A stretch of 64,000 nucleotides of DNA from Terrimicrobium sacchariphilum (GTDB taxonomy: Bacteria; Verrucomicrobiota; Verrucomicrobiia; Chthoniobacterales; Terrimicrobiaceae), in the NCBI RefSeq assembly GCF_001613545.1, contig NZ_BDCO01000002.1:992001-1056000 (forward strand). The letters are read 5' to 3'. The first letter of the stretch is position 1. Every line of letters begins with the position of its first letter. This document shows, piece after piece, positions 26,427 to 34,778 of this stretch. The notes beneath the pieces were generated by a model, which saw nothing but the letters and a program-made list of their open reading frames with translations, did not search any database and was not told the DNA's origin. A program made the translations under genes and the position numbers.

Positions 26427-26918
26427 TCATTCGGTGGATTCGCATCGGTCGGTGCGGTAAATCTCGATGGCGGCCAGGGCGCTGACGGCGTGGCGGGCCC
26501 AGTGGGAGCGGTAGAGCAGCGCCCAGTAGAAGCAGGCGTCGTCGACGTGGCCTGCTTGGGCGAGGGCCACACTCCCGGCAAGATCGCCATAGATGTCGGC
26601 TAGGTCGTCGCTGAGGCTTCCGGTAACGGGTTCGTCTTTTTCCTCGAAATCATGCGGATCAAAGACAACCCGGTAGAGGTTGAAAGGCAGGGCTTCCAGC
26701 TTCTTTACGGCACGGTAGTACCCCTCCATCCCGGGTTGGTCGTCGTCGTGGTCGGTGCCATGCGGATGACTCTCCACGGCGGTGATGTGAAAGATGAGCC
26801 GCAGGAGGAGATCGCGGAACGTCCAGATGTCGCGTGCCTCAATGGGCTCCTCGCGAGTGAAGAGGGCGCAGTATTGCTCGGCGGCGGTACGGAATTCGTC
26901 GAGGGATGGAGCGACCAT
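26427..26918 (-). CDS. DUF5063-family protein
   Basis: 163 residues. The pattern AAEQYCALF...DLLLRLIFH, YRVVFDPHDF, DEPVTGSLSDDLADIYGDL and YWALLYRSHWARHAVSALAAI fits DUF5063, an all-alpha cytoplasmic family of unknown role. It is probably co-transcribed with the exported-protein gene 7 bp upstream. Confidence 0.75.
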   Translation of the reverse strand: MVAPSLDEFRTAAEQYCALFTREEPIEARDIWTFRDLLLRLIFHITAVESHPHGTDHDDDQPGMEGYYRAVKKLEALPFNLYRVVFDPHDFEEKDEPVTGSLSDDLADIYGDLAGSVALAQAGHVDDACFYWALLYRSHWARHAVSALAAIEIYRTDRCESTE

Positions 26919-26925
26919 GATGGGC

Positions 26926-27402
26926 CTACTTTTCCTCCGTCTGCTTTCTCAGGGAAAAGATGTATTCCTCGGTCGAGCCTCTCCATCCGGAAATGATCTG
27001 GAGGCGGCCTTTGAAGTAGGGGGTGGTGGCGCTGTCGGGCGAACCCCCTGAGAAGACGCGGGTCTGAAATTCAAACATTCCCTTCGACGCGGGAGGGAGG
27101 GTGAAGGTGATGTCGTTCTTTCGAGAATAAACGGGCACGGTCTGGCCCTGCACGGTGATGCTGGGTAGATCCCCCTCGTAGGTGACCTCAGCGGGTTGGG
27201 CCCAGGGGGCCAAAAAGGATTTTTCCAGGTCGGGGTGAGCCGGGGAGCAGATGAGCTGGTATTTGCCGGGCGGGAGCATCTCCGGGAGCGTGCGCTGCGG
27301 GGCATTCGCCAATATCGACCTGTGAATAAGCGGCTGGTCGCTTTGGGCATGGACGGACAGCGCGGGCAGGAGGAGAAGGCTTAGCGCAAGGAGAGGTCTC
27401 AT
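26926..27402 (-). CDS. Exported protein of unknown function
   Basis: 158 residues with signal peptide MRPLLALSLLLLPALSVHA. The mature part is strand-rich, including LPPGKYQLICSPAH and GMFEFQTRVFSGG. No recognised domain. First gene of a likely two-gene operon with the DUF5063 gene. Confidence 0.6.
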   Translation of the reverse strand: MRPLLALSLLLLPALSVHAQSDQPLIHRSILANAPQRTLPEMLPPGKYQLICSPAHPDLEKSFLAPWAQPAEVTYEGDLPSITVQGQTVPVYSRKNDITFTLPPASKGMFEFQTRVFSGGSPDSATTPYFKGRLQIISGWRGSTEEYIFSLRKQTEEK

Positions 27403-27539
27403 CTTAGCCGGGAGGCTGCCATGGAATGGTGCGGAGGGGAAGGAAGATCACAATCGCTTCGACCCAGAAACTAAGGTGTCGGGAGAGGAGATCGAAACCA
27501 AAGATCGCACTTTCGCGTTGGACGGAATAAAAGCCGGGA

Positions 27540-28322
27540 GTGAAAGCGATCCTTTTGGCCTTGCTCCTGGGCGGCGCGTATCTGTCAGCTCAGGCTGCGG
27601 ATGTGGTGGAGGAAACGAAGGAGCTGTTTGGCCCGATGAGGAGCAATAACCCCTTTGGCGGCATTCCAGACCGAGCCAAGTTTTCCATTGCGGCGTTCAC
27701 GTTATACATCGACATCCGGTGGTGGTTCGATGAGCTGGCGGAAGCGTCAGCGAAGGAGCCCGATGCCGAAACGCAAAAGAAGATATGGGAGAGGTTTGTG
27801 TGGCTGACCGGATTCAACGACAAGGCTTGCGCCGTGATCAGGAAGCTCGCAAAGACCGAGCCGCTCTGCCCGGAGGGGAAAGAGGAGGTAGTTGCATTGC
27901 AAACATTTCAGTCCCTCGCCGCGCAGGTGTTGACGAAGGACAAATCAGCGGGCATCCCGGCGGATGTGGTGCAGAGAATTGAGAAAGTCCGGCAGGGATG
28001 CCTGGAGAAGATCCCGGCTTTCGTAATGACGCTGCCGAAATGGCAGAAACGTGACGTGATCGGCCTGACGATCGCCCTCGACGACCCGGTGCAGGAGGAG
28101 ATGTATCGATTCGGGAAGAGCGGGTTTGTTGCGGTTACCGCAGGGACAAAAGGGAAAGAATTGACTTGTCCTGTTTACAAATGGCGGATTCAGGACGGAG
28201 AGTTGGAACTGCGAGACGAAGATGGCGGGCTCGTGCAAAGCTGGCGGTTCCTAAAGCGGGATGGAAACATCCTGTATGTCGAGGAGGCCATCGGAAGGAC
28301 AAGGCGGTTCACCGTGCTTTGA
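27540..28322 (+). CDS. Exported protein of unknown function
   Basis: 260 residues from a GTG start, with signal peptide MKAILLALLLGGAYLSAQA. The mature protein is mostly helical (WWFDELAEASAKEP, KIWERFVWLTGFNDKAC) with a strand-rich C-terminus (YKWRIQDGELELRDEDGG). No family recognised. No ATG is available upstream of the signal peptide. Confidence 0.6.
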   Translation: MKAILLALLLGGAYLSAQAADVVEETKELFGPMRSNNPFGGIPDRAKFSIAAFTLYIDIRWWFDELAEASAKEPDAETQKKIWERFVWLTGFNDKACAVIRKLAKTEPLCPEGKEEVVALQTFQSLAAQVLTKDKSAGIPADVVQRIEKVRQGCLEKIPAFVMTLPKWQKRDVIGLTIALDDPVQEEMYRFGKSGFVAVTAGTKGKELTCPVYKWRIQDGELELRDEDGGLVQSWRFLKRDGNILYVEEAIGRTRRFTVL

Positions 28323-28351
28323 GAATGTGGAAGTCTTGCATGGCGAGACGG

Positions 28352-28717
28352 TCAGAAAGTGTAGAGGAGGATTCCGTCGTGGTGGGACCAGTACATCATC
28401 AGCCTGTCGCGGTCGGGGATGAGGTAGAGATCTTCATCGGTGCCAAATGCGGTGGGCCGCCACTTGGCGAAATGGGTGGGGAGTTCTTCTCGGGCCAGGA
28501 TGAGTGGCGGGCGCCGTCCGCCCTTTGACTCTCTCGGTACTATGCGGAATTCGGCGGCATCGCCGAGCAGCGGCAGGACGTCTCTCTGAAAGTCGAAATC
28601 CGCGTTAAGCGGTATTTCGGAGGAGGTGAATTTTCCCACGGGCGAGATGACGGCAGTGGTTTCGATTTCCTCGTACGCCAGACCGATGCGGGCGCAATGT
28701 TCTTTGATGGGAAACAT
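28352..28717 (-). CDS. Hypothetical protein downstream of the toxin-antitoxin module
   Basis: 121 residues starting MFPIKEHCARIGLAYEEIET and ending DRLMMYWSHHDGILLYTF. It reads like a small cytoplasmic protein with no known domain. It begins 25 bp after the end of the ParE-like pseudogene, on the same strand. An upstream extension of this frame is only the off-frame reading of that pseudogene and was excluded. Confidence 0.5.
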   Translation of the reverse strand: MFPIKEHCARIGLAYEEIETTAVISPVGKFTSSEIPLNADFDFQRDVLPLLGDAAEFRIVPRESKGGRRPPLILAREELPTHFAKWRPTAFGTDEDLYLIPDRDRLMMYWSHHDGILLYTF

Positions 28718-28742
28718 TGTGCGTGAGGTGGCTATGCAACGG

Positions 28743-29045
28743 CTATGGACCTTGCCGTCCCAGCTTTTGTTCGATCCAAGCCGGATCGCGGCGCAGATCG
28801 AGGATGGCGCGGATGAGTACGATGTCACCAGCGATATCGTAATAGACGGCAAAGGGAAAACGGGAGGAGAGCAGCCGGAATTTTCCGAAGTGAACCGAGT
28901 GTATCCCGGCGTAAAGCTGCAGGGAGTCGATGTCGGAATAGAGGGTATCGAGGAAATACGAGCCAAGCCCTTCGGACTGGCTCTCGTAGAACCTTTATCC
29001 GCGCTTCAGGTCGTTGAGCGCGGAGGGCTGGATCGAGATGGTCAC
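28743..29045 (-). pseudogene. ParE/RelE-family toxin with an in-frame stop
   Basis: Read on the minus strand, GTG opens a frame whose conceptual product begins VTISIQPSALNDLKRG. It hits TAA at codon 17 (28995-28997). The same frame then continues for 83 codons as RFYESQSEGLGSYFLDTL ... LLSSRFPFAVYYDI ... LDLRRDPAWIEQKL, a typical ParE-like toxin. Apart from the single stop codon the frame is intact. The GTG overlaps the antitoxin stop (GTGA). No suitable restart codon follows the stop, so the toxin is probably inactive. Confidence 0.8.
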
Positions 29046-29254
29046 GGCAGCTCTTGTCGGAGCTGCTTCTTGGCGGTTTCCCAGTCGATGAATTGCTCCT
29101 TGCCAGCTGCGATGAGGCGGTCGCGTTCGGCGAGGATTTCACCATGCCATGCGGGGGAGGCGAGGTCTTCGCGGGAGAGATCGCGCCACAATGCCTCCAT
29201 GAGCCGGAGCTTTTCGGCTACGGTCATTTGCTGGAGATCGACAGTCGCGGACAT
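29042..29254 (-). CDS. Addiction-module antitoxin (ParD-like, unstable antitoxin family)
   Basis: 70 residues: MTVAEKLRLMEALWRDLS, then SPAWHGEILAERDRLIAAGK and DWETAKKQLRQEL. This is the TIGR02574/PF09720 type that precedes RelE/ParE toxins. Its stop overlaps the toxin GTG. The antitoxin frame is intact although the toxin has a nonsense codon. Confidence 0.85.
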   Translation of the reverse strand: MSATVDLQQMTVAEKLRLMEALWRDLSREDLASPAWHGEILAERDRLIAAGKEQFIDWETAKKQLRQELP

Positions 29255-29333
29255 GGCTTACTGGCAGCAGGTTTTCGCGAGGTCACAACCCCGGAGCGTA
29301 CGGGGGGCTCCGGCATTTCGGAGGGCCTGTTTC

Positions 29334-29609
29334 CTAATACGTAAACTCCACGCCTTTGCGGGGTGGGGTGGAGGAGATGGTCTGGTTCTGGGTGTAGAGG
29401 TATTCGATGGGCCAGAAGACGATGTCGATGGGGACGACGAGGGGGACGAGGGCGTAGGCCAGGGGTTGGGGCTGGCGCGGGGGCATGTCGGGCGGGTCCA
29501 TGGGGCCGGGGGTGCCTTTTGCGGTGGCGATCACGCTCTGCGTGACGCAGGAGGAAAACAGGGTGGCGGTAACACCGACGGCGGCAACGTGGAGCAGGAG
29601 CCTTTTCAT
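29334..29609 (-). CDS. Small lipoprotein, possibly YceK/YidQ-like
   Basis: 91 residues from MKRLLLHVAAVGVTATLFSSC, a signal peptide with lipobox FSSC. The C-terminal half has PLAYALVPLVVPIDIVFWPI, the hydrophobic PxxxxDxxxxP pattern seen in YceK-like lipoproteins. Assigned with moderate certainty. An upstream ATG at 29636 would add nine residues before the signal peptide. Confidence 0.6.
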   Translation of the reverse strand: MKRLLLHVAAVGVTATLFSSCVTQSVIATAKGTPGPMDPPDMPPRQPQPLAYALVPLVVPIDIVFWPIEYLYTQNQTISSTPPRKGVEFTY

Positions 29610-29654
29610 GGGTAGGTGGGCGGGACTATAGCGCACCCGTTGCGGACGCGGAAG

Positions 29655-30340
29655 TGCGGATTTTTAACAGAAGGACGCACACAAAGGACAGGGCAGGGAG
29701 AAACAGAAGGAAGCGAAGGAAGCGAAGGGGAGGGCTTTCTGTGGAGGTGACGGGACGCGGCGTGCGGATCAGTGCGCTGGGCCGGCAAAGACGGATTTTT
29801 ACAGAGCCGAGCTTGCAAGACAGGCGGAGCCAACGTCGTAAAGGACACAAAGGACAAGGCTGAAGAAACAGAAGGAAACGAAGGGGAAAGGCGCTCCTCC
29901 TTGTGGCGGCACGTCTCGTTACCGCAGCCCGTCCGGTAATCAAGCCTTCAAGAACCGTGCGGCGGGAGTCTTCTCTCCCTGCGAAAGGCTTCCCTGCTGG
30001 CCGTCCAAACGGTTCGCTCCGGGCTTGCTCGGCGTCGAGTCGCCCGTCGCTTCAGTAAGCCGCTCCGGCCTCGGAGCGGCGGTATTTGGACGTGTGTCAA
30101 GACGTGTGCCACGACCCATCGGCGCGCAATATCTGAAAACCGAGCCACGGAAACTCGCAGGCTCTTCCTGCCTCCCTGCGACGCTCACCGGAATCACCGC
30201 GCCCGTCAGCGCCGATTTTCGCCCGTCCCTTTGCTATCTTCGTTTCGTTGGCTGCGCCTGTCTCGCGGACTCGGCTCTGTTCTATCCTTTGTGCCTTCCC
30301 TTTGTGTCCTTTGCGGCCTTCTGTAAAAGTTCCCCGGTTC
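29655..30340. repeat. Mixed repeat region without genes
   Basis: 29655-29890 has plus-oriented fragments of the ~150-bp repeat. 30288-30332 has a minus-oriented fragment. 30133-30225 is the minus copy of a ~95-bp segment repeated at 33367-33460. 30059-30080 is a perfect hairpin (GCCGCTCCG/CGGAGCGGC, 4-nt loop) without a T tract. No coding region is supported. Confidence 0.65.
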
Positions 30341-31201
30341 TTACTTGATCCAGGTTACGGAAAGGATCTGCTGCACGTCCTGTTTGCCTCCGGCCTCGGG
30401 GAGGTTCTCGGTGGATTCCTTCCAGGTGACGCGGCATTTTTTGCCGACGAATTTCTCGGGGGCGTCGGTGACGGCTTCCACGTTGGCGTCGGGCTTGATG
30501 ATGAAGTAGTCGACCTCTTCGCCCGTCTCTTTGTCCTTCATCACCCAGTGAAAGTAATCGCCCTCGTCGATGCGGAGGAATTTTCCCTCGGTCACATTGA
30601 GCGTGCTGCCTTTGATGTCGCCCTTGCCTGCGCTGGCGAAGGTCTTGCCGGCGGATTCCTCGCTCGCGCTGTCGGCGGCGGATTCGCTGGCGGATTGGGC
30701 GGCAGGCTGGGTGGCAGGTTTTGTGGGCGATGCGCTGGCGGGTTCGGCGGCCTGGTCGGGGAGGAGGATGTGGGAGTAGGTCGCGAAGTTCTTCTGGAAG
30801 GTGGCGAAGCTTTCCTTCAGTTCCTCCGGGGACTCGTCGGAGTTTTCGCCATTGGCGAGCCATTTGACGATGGCGGTGGGGGTGAAGTAGATGCTCTCCT
30901 TCACGCGGTGGTCGTCGTCGCCCCAGTCGAGATGGACATAGGCGAGCTTGCCGTCGGGGCCGGGGTAGTAATCCTCGGAGCGCCCGGAACTGTTGGCCGT
31001 GACCTTGATGAGACTGCCGTCCTCATCGACCCAGCCGACGAGCGCGTCGCCGTATTCCGAGCTGCCGCAGACTTTTTTGCAGGAGGCGAGGTTCTTCTCA
31101 GCTTTCTGGTAAATCGCCTTTTGGGCGGAGATGTCCTGCGCGAGGGCAGGCGCGGCCAGGGCGACGAGCACCGCCGCCAACAACGGGGAAAACCTCTTCA
31201 T
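30341..31201 (-). CDS. Exported two-domain protein, family member A
   Basis: 286 residues: signal peptide MKRFSPLLAAVLVALAAPAL, an N-terminal domain (about 22-145: DISAQKAIYQKAEKNLASCKK ... GPDGKLAYVHLDW ... AIVKWLANGE), an Ala/Ser/Pro-rich linker (about 150-200), and a C-terminal domain (EGKFLRIDEGDYFHWVMKD ... FVGKKCRVTWKEST ... QDVQQILSV). Homologous throughout to the gene at 32516 and, in the N-terminal domain, to 31538. Function unknown; probably periplasmic. Confidence 0.7.
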   Translation of the reverse strand: MKRFSPLLAAVLVALAAPALAQDISAQKAIYQKAEKNLASCKKVCGSSEYGDALVGWVDEDGSLIKVTANSSGRSEDYYPGPDGKLAYVHLDWGDDDHRVKESIYFTPTAIVKWLANGENSDESPEELKESFATFQKNFATYSHILLPDQAAEPASASPTKPATQPAAQSASESAADSASEESAGKTFASAGKGDIKGSTLNVTEGKFLRIDEGDYFHWVMKDKETGEEVDYFIIKPDANVEAVTDAPEKFVGKKCRVTWKESTENLPEAGGKQDVQQILSVTWIK

Positions 31202-31208
31202 GCAACCC

Positions 31209-31242
31209 GCTTACTTCCCCGATCCGGGGAAAAACGCAAGCC
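31209..31242 (-). promoter_or_regulatory. Conserved 5' element of the three-gene family, copy A
   Basis: On the minus strand GGCTTGCGTTTTTCC is followed 10 bp on by GGAAGTAAGC, ending 8 bp before the ATG. The same layout precedes the genes at 31990 and 32516. It probably includes promoter and ribosome-binding sequence. Confidence 0.5.
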
Positions 31243-31267
31243 GATTTCTGGCGGTCCTTTGGGTGGG

Positions 31268-31350
31268 AAGACAGGCTTTTGCAGAAGGTCGCAAAGGACA
31301 CAAAGGAAAGGCAGGAAGGAGTGAACAGAAGGAAGCAATGGAGCGGGTGC
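31268..31350. repeat. ~150-bp-repeat fragment
   Basis: One plus-oriented fragment (GCAGAAGGTCGCAAAGGACA type) in the 336-bp gap between 31201 and 31538. The rest of that gap holds no recognisable gene. Confidence 0.65.
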
Positions 31351-31537
31351 ACCCGGCGGTGATGGGGCGCGGTGAGTTTGGGAGAGCCGGTTTGCTGATC
31401 CCTAAAGGATGGAAGGCGTCGGTGTTGCTATTCGTCGCCGCTTTGGAGGCTTGCAATCCTTGTCAATTCACGAGGCGCAGCTTCCGAAGTCACCGCAGGG
31501 CACAATCCTGCAATGTCTGAAAACTCCTCCGCCTCCC

Positions 31538-31990
31538 CTAGGGCTTGCGGCCGAGGAGGACCAGGGAGTAGTCGTGGCAGAAGTGGACGAAGCCGTGGTA
31601 CCGCTCGTTCAGCGTGGCGGGGTCGAGGTCGGCGTCCTTCCCGTCGGTGAGCCATTTGACGATGCTCTTGTTGGCAAAGTAGATGCGTTCCTCGAGGTGG
31701 GTGCCGTCCTTGTTCCAGTCGAGAAAGACGAAGGCGACCTTGTTATCGGGGCCGAGGTAAAACTCCGCAGTGTTGCCGTTGTTTTCGCTCACGATCTTGA
31801 CGAACCGGCCTTCGCGATTCTTCCAGCCCTTCAGCGCGATGCCGTCGTCGGTGGTGGCGGTCAGCTTTTTGTAGCTATCGAGCTTTTCCTCGATGGAGTT
31901 GTAGAGTGCCTTCTGTGCGGATACGTCCTGCGCGAGGGCAGGCGCGACCATGACGGCCAGCAGCACCACCCACGGGAATAACATCTTCAT
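31538..31990 (-). CDS. Exported protein, family member B (N-terminal domain only)
   Basis: 150 residues: signal peptide MKMLFPWVVLLAVMVAPALA and DVSAQKALYNSIEEKLDSYKK ... GPDNKVAFVFLDWNKDGTHLEERIYF ... IVKWLTDGKD. This is the N-terminal domain of the neighbours at 30341 and 32516 without the C-terminal domain or linker. Either the ancestral short form or a truncated copy; the frame is clean. Confidence 0.7.
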   Translation of the reverse strand: MKMLFPWVVLLAVMVAPALAQDVSAQKALYNSIEEKLDSYKKLTATTDDGIALKGWKNREGRFVKIVSENNGNTAEFYLGPDNKVAFVFLDWNKDGTHLEERIYFANKSIVKWLTDGKDADLDPATLNERYHGFVHFCHDYSLVLLGRKP

Positions 31991-31996
31991 GCGACT

Positions 31997-32031
31997 GGCT
32001 TAATTCTCTCATCCTTGGAAAAACGCAAGCC
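31997..32031 (-). promoter_or_regulatory. Conserved 5' element, copy B
   Basis: Minus strand GGCTTGCGTTTTTCC, then GAGAATTAAGCC, ending 6 bp before the ATG at 31990. Nearly the same as 32476-32510. Confidence 0.5.
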
Positions 32032-32475
32032 TAATGCGGAAGCTGGTTTTTCCGAGGGAGGTTAAGTTTCCCGGCCAGGCTGCGAGAGGGTGGTCCGGCC
32101 TGTCGCGCGTACCGTCCGGAGTATACAGACTCTTAAGAGAGAGTTGCCGACAGGGACGCGCGACGGGCGCTGATGGAGGGGCGTCTGTCCGCCCGGGAGT
32201 CCGGGAGCGGTGGCGTACGATGGCCGGTGGCGATGCGGCGGAGGGTCGCGAGGGAATGCCTAATCCTTAGGAAGACGTTGATAAAGTGTGACGCGGGCAT
32301 CCGTGAGGGATTCTTGCGATCTGCCATGGCAGCGCACGCGGCGGCCTCTTCAGGGCCAGCCCCTGTTTCCGGTGGCGGCATCCCGCAAAACTTCCTCGCA
32401 TCTGCCTCGCGCCGATTTCCTTAGCGATACGAGAAAATGAGGGGTTAGCATGGCGGGGCGGCGGACGGTGAAATG
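32032..32475. other. Intergenic between divergent family members
   Basis: The stretch separating divergent genes B (31990) and C (32516). Short frames exist but none has a plausible start and recognisable composition. Nothing else seen. Confidence 0.4.
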
Positions 32476-32510
32476 GGCTTGCGTTTTTCCACAGAAGGGA
32501 GAATTAAGCG
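32476..32510 (+). promoter_or_regulatory. Conserved 5' element, copy C
   Basis: GGCTTGCGTTTTTCC followed by GGGAGAATTAAGC, ending 5 bp before the ATG at 32516. Shared with the other two genes of the family. Confidence 0.5.
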
Positions 32511-32515
32511 AGCGC

Positions 32516-33280
32516 ATGAAGAGATTGCTCCCCGTGGTGGCGGTGTTCCTGGCAGTGACGGCGTCGGCCTGGGCGCAGGATGTCTCCGCGCAAAAGGCGG
32601 TCTACGATTCCATCGAGAAAAACCTCGGCTCGTACAAGAAGGTGAAGGCCAAAGGGCCGGACGGCGCGGCGCTGACGGGATGGATCGACACGGACGACGT
32701 GCCGGTGAAGATCCTGGCGAAACTGCCGGGCGAGTCGGATGAGTTTTTCACGGGGCCGGATGGCAAGCTGGCCTTTGTCTATCGCGAATGGACCAAGGAC
32801 GGCGCGAAGGTGGAGGAGCGATTTTACATGGATGCCGAGGGCATCGTCAAATGGCTGTCGACCGAGAAAAACGCGCCGGTGATGCATGGCGAGGATTACC
32901 GGGAGATGTGGTATGCGCTCATCAAGTCGTGCGTGGAATACTCCAAGGTGCTCGCACCCGAGGAACCGGCGAAGGTCATGGAGATCCGCGAGCAGACGAC
33001 GGAGGTAAAGAGCGGTGCGACGCGCTTTACGGAGGGAAAATTCCTCCGTATCGACGAGGGCGATTATTTTCACTGGGTGATGAAGGACAACGCGACGGGC
33101 GAGGAGGCGACGTACTTCATCCTGAAGCCGGATGCCTCGGTGGAGGCGGTGGTGAGCGATCCGGAGAAATTCGTGGGCAAAAAGTGCCGTGTTACCTGGA
33201 AGGAATCGACCGAGAGAATCCCCGAGGCAGGCCAGAAGATGGACGTGCAGCAGATCCTTTCCGTCGACTGGGCAAAGTAA
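32516..33280 (+). CDS. Exported two-domain protein, family member C
   Basis: 254 residues: signal peptide MKRLLPVVAVFLAVTASAWA, then DVSAQKAVYDSIEKNLGSYKK ... GPDGKLAFVYREW ... IVKWLSTEK, a short linker instead of the Ala-rich one of member A, and C-terminal EGKFLRIDEGDYFHWVMKD ... FVGKKCRVTWKEST ... MDVQQILSVDW. The homology with member A continues into the 3' flank, in inverted orientation. Function unknown. Confidence 0.7.
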   Translation: MKRLLPVVAVFLAVTASAWAQDVSAQKAVYDSIEKNLGSYKKVKAKGPDGAALTGWIDTDDVPVKILAKLPGESDEFFTGPDGKLAFVYREWTKDGAKVEERFYMDAEGIVKWLSTEKNAPVMHGEDYREMWYALIKSCVEYSKVLAPEEPAKVMEIREQTTEVKSGATRFTEGKFLRIDEGDYFHWVMKDNATGEEATYFILKPDASVEAVVSDPEKFVGKKCRVTWKESTERIPEAGQKMDVQQILSVDWAK

Positions 33281-33903
33281 GAACCCAGGAACTTTTACAG
33301 AAGGTCGCAAAGGACACAAAGGACAAGGCAGGAAGAAACAGAAGGAAGCGAAGGAAGCAAAGGAACGGGCGAAAACCGGCGCTGAGGGGCGCGGTGACTC
33401 CGGCGAGCGTTTCAGGGAGGCGGGAAGAGCCTGCGAGTTTTCCGTGGTTCAGTTTTCAGACCTGGCGCGAAAGGCGCTGGGCTGAGATCTTGCGGGTCAG
33501 CTTTTGTGACGGCGCCGGAGTGTTTCCATACCCGAGTCGGCTTGACCCGAGGCAGTGAACGCACGGGAAAACAGCGGGGAATCTGCGCTCAAGCTCGGCT
33601 CGGATAGGGGATGGCGTATTCTGCCCCGGTGAGATTGGGTGATCGCGCTGAGCTATGGTCTGGCTTGGACATCCGTGAGCCATGGCTGCGCCAGGCGTTT
33701 GTCTGAGATCGGACGGATGAGGCAATGCGAGATTGCGGCCAAAAAAAGACCGGGCGGGCTTTGGGGGCCCGTCCGGTGGCTTTGGTCTGTGCTGATTGTC
33801 TGTCGATCTTTGGCATCACCTCCTTGTCCTGGCGTCCCTCCGTTGCGGGGGACGCTTTGATGAGTGTGGTGAGTGGCAGTTTCTTTGTTAGCTTCTCCGG
33901 GTG
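33281..33903. repeat. Repeat-bearing intergenic region
   Basis: 33288-33365 is a plus fragment of the ~150-bp repeat (ACAGAAGGTCGCAAAGGACA). 33367-33460 is the plus copy of the ~95-bp segment found inverted at 30133-30225. From 33460 to 33903 no gene or known element is recognisable. Confidence 0.6.
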
Positions 33904-34227
33904 TTAAATCTCCTCGCCGACCTTGCTGATGCGGGCGCGGAGCTCGGGTGAAAGGTGTTCGGCCTGGACGTAGTCAATGCGCTTGCGTCCGATGGTGTCG
34001 CGCTCGCCGAAGTTTCGGCGGCAGTCGGCCATGGCGGAGGCGACGAGCTCCTCGCGGACGCCCTCAAAGTAGACGTCAATGTCGGAGAAGTCCGGGTTGT
34101 AGGCTCCCAGCGTGAGAGAGCCGAAGAGCAGGACCTTGGTCGCGCCGTAACGGTCCTTCAGGTAGAGGCCGATGGAATGGGCCAACCTCCGCGCGTAGGC
34201 CACAGGGATGTGATCCTTCAGTTGCAT
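33904..34227 (-). CDS. MNT-type nucleotidyltransferase-domain protein
   Basis: 107 residues from MQLKDHIPVAYARRLAHSIG. The nucleotidyltransferase signature is VLLFGSLTLGAYNPDFSDIDVYF: GSxxxG followed by DxD. The downstream catalytic Asp is probably that in RKRIDYVQ. Solitary; no HEPN partner is next to it. Members of this fold include antitoxins that add nucleotides to partner toxins. A much longer upstream extension was rejected because it lacks conserved sequence. Confidence 0.75.
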   Translation of the reverse strand: MQLKDHIPVAYARRLAHSIGLYLKDRYGATKVLLFGSLTLGAYNPDFSDIDVYFEGVREELVASAMADCRRNFGERDTIGRKRIDYVQAEHLSPELRARISKVGEEI

Positions 34228-34778
34228 AGGTATTTCCTCCTTCGAGGTATGGTCAGCATACGGCGGGCCAAGTTTTTTGCAAATGAGGCAGGGCGGGCGG
34301 GATGCCGTATCCCTTTGCGGGATAGGGAAATAAAATTCTCGCCGGGGAGAGGTGTGCGGGTGGGCGTTTTTCGCCAAGGGTGGAAATTTCGGGCCATCTG
34401 AAGGGGGCTTTCGGAGGAGAAAGGAAAAGGGGGCCCAAAATGATGCCGCGGCTGCGCAGGCGGAGTGCTTCGCAACGGTCGCGACGTTGAGTCGGCGGAC
34501 CCGGTTTTGGGGCGGGCGTTTCCGGGGCAGCGAAGATGGTTCGCGGGTAAACGGATGCGAAGGGAACAAAGGGAGGACTATGTGCATGGCCGCCGCCGCC
34601 TCGGTGCTACGAGTCCGGTTTTGTCTCAGGCAATGAGTTTACAGCCCGGCGTCAGCGAAGTGGTGGCTTTGTCGGAGCGGTCTTTTTGCTAAGCTATGCG
34701 TGGCGGGTGAGAGTGGGTTAGCCATTGCGCGGGGAGGAGTTGTGTGTTAACTGCTCGCAGCTGAGGATCCTTCGACTT
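34228..34778. other. Intergenic, no gene seen
   Basis: A stretch of about 550 bp between divergent genes. No frame shows recognisable protein features, and no repeat from elsewhere in the window was noticed. Confidence 0.4.

Noticed and set aside
28825-29145. A 106-codon minus-strand frame over the toxin region
   Set aside because: It is one frame off the ParE-like sequence; the true frame is recognisable and carries a stop codon instead.
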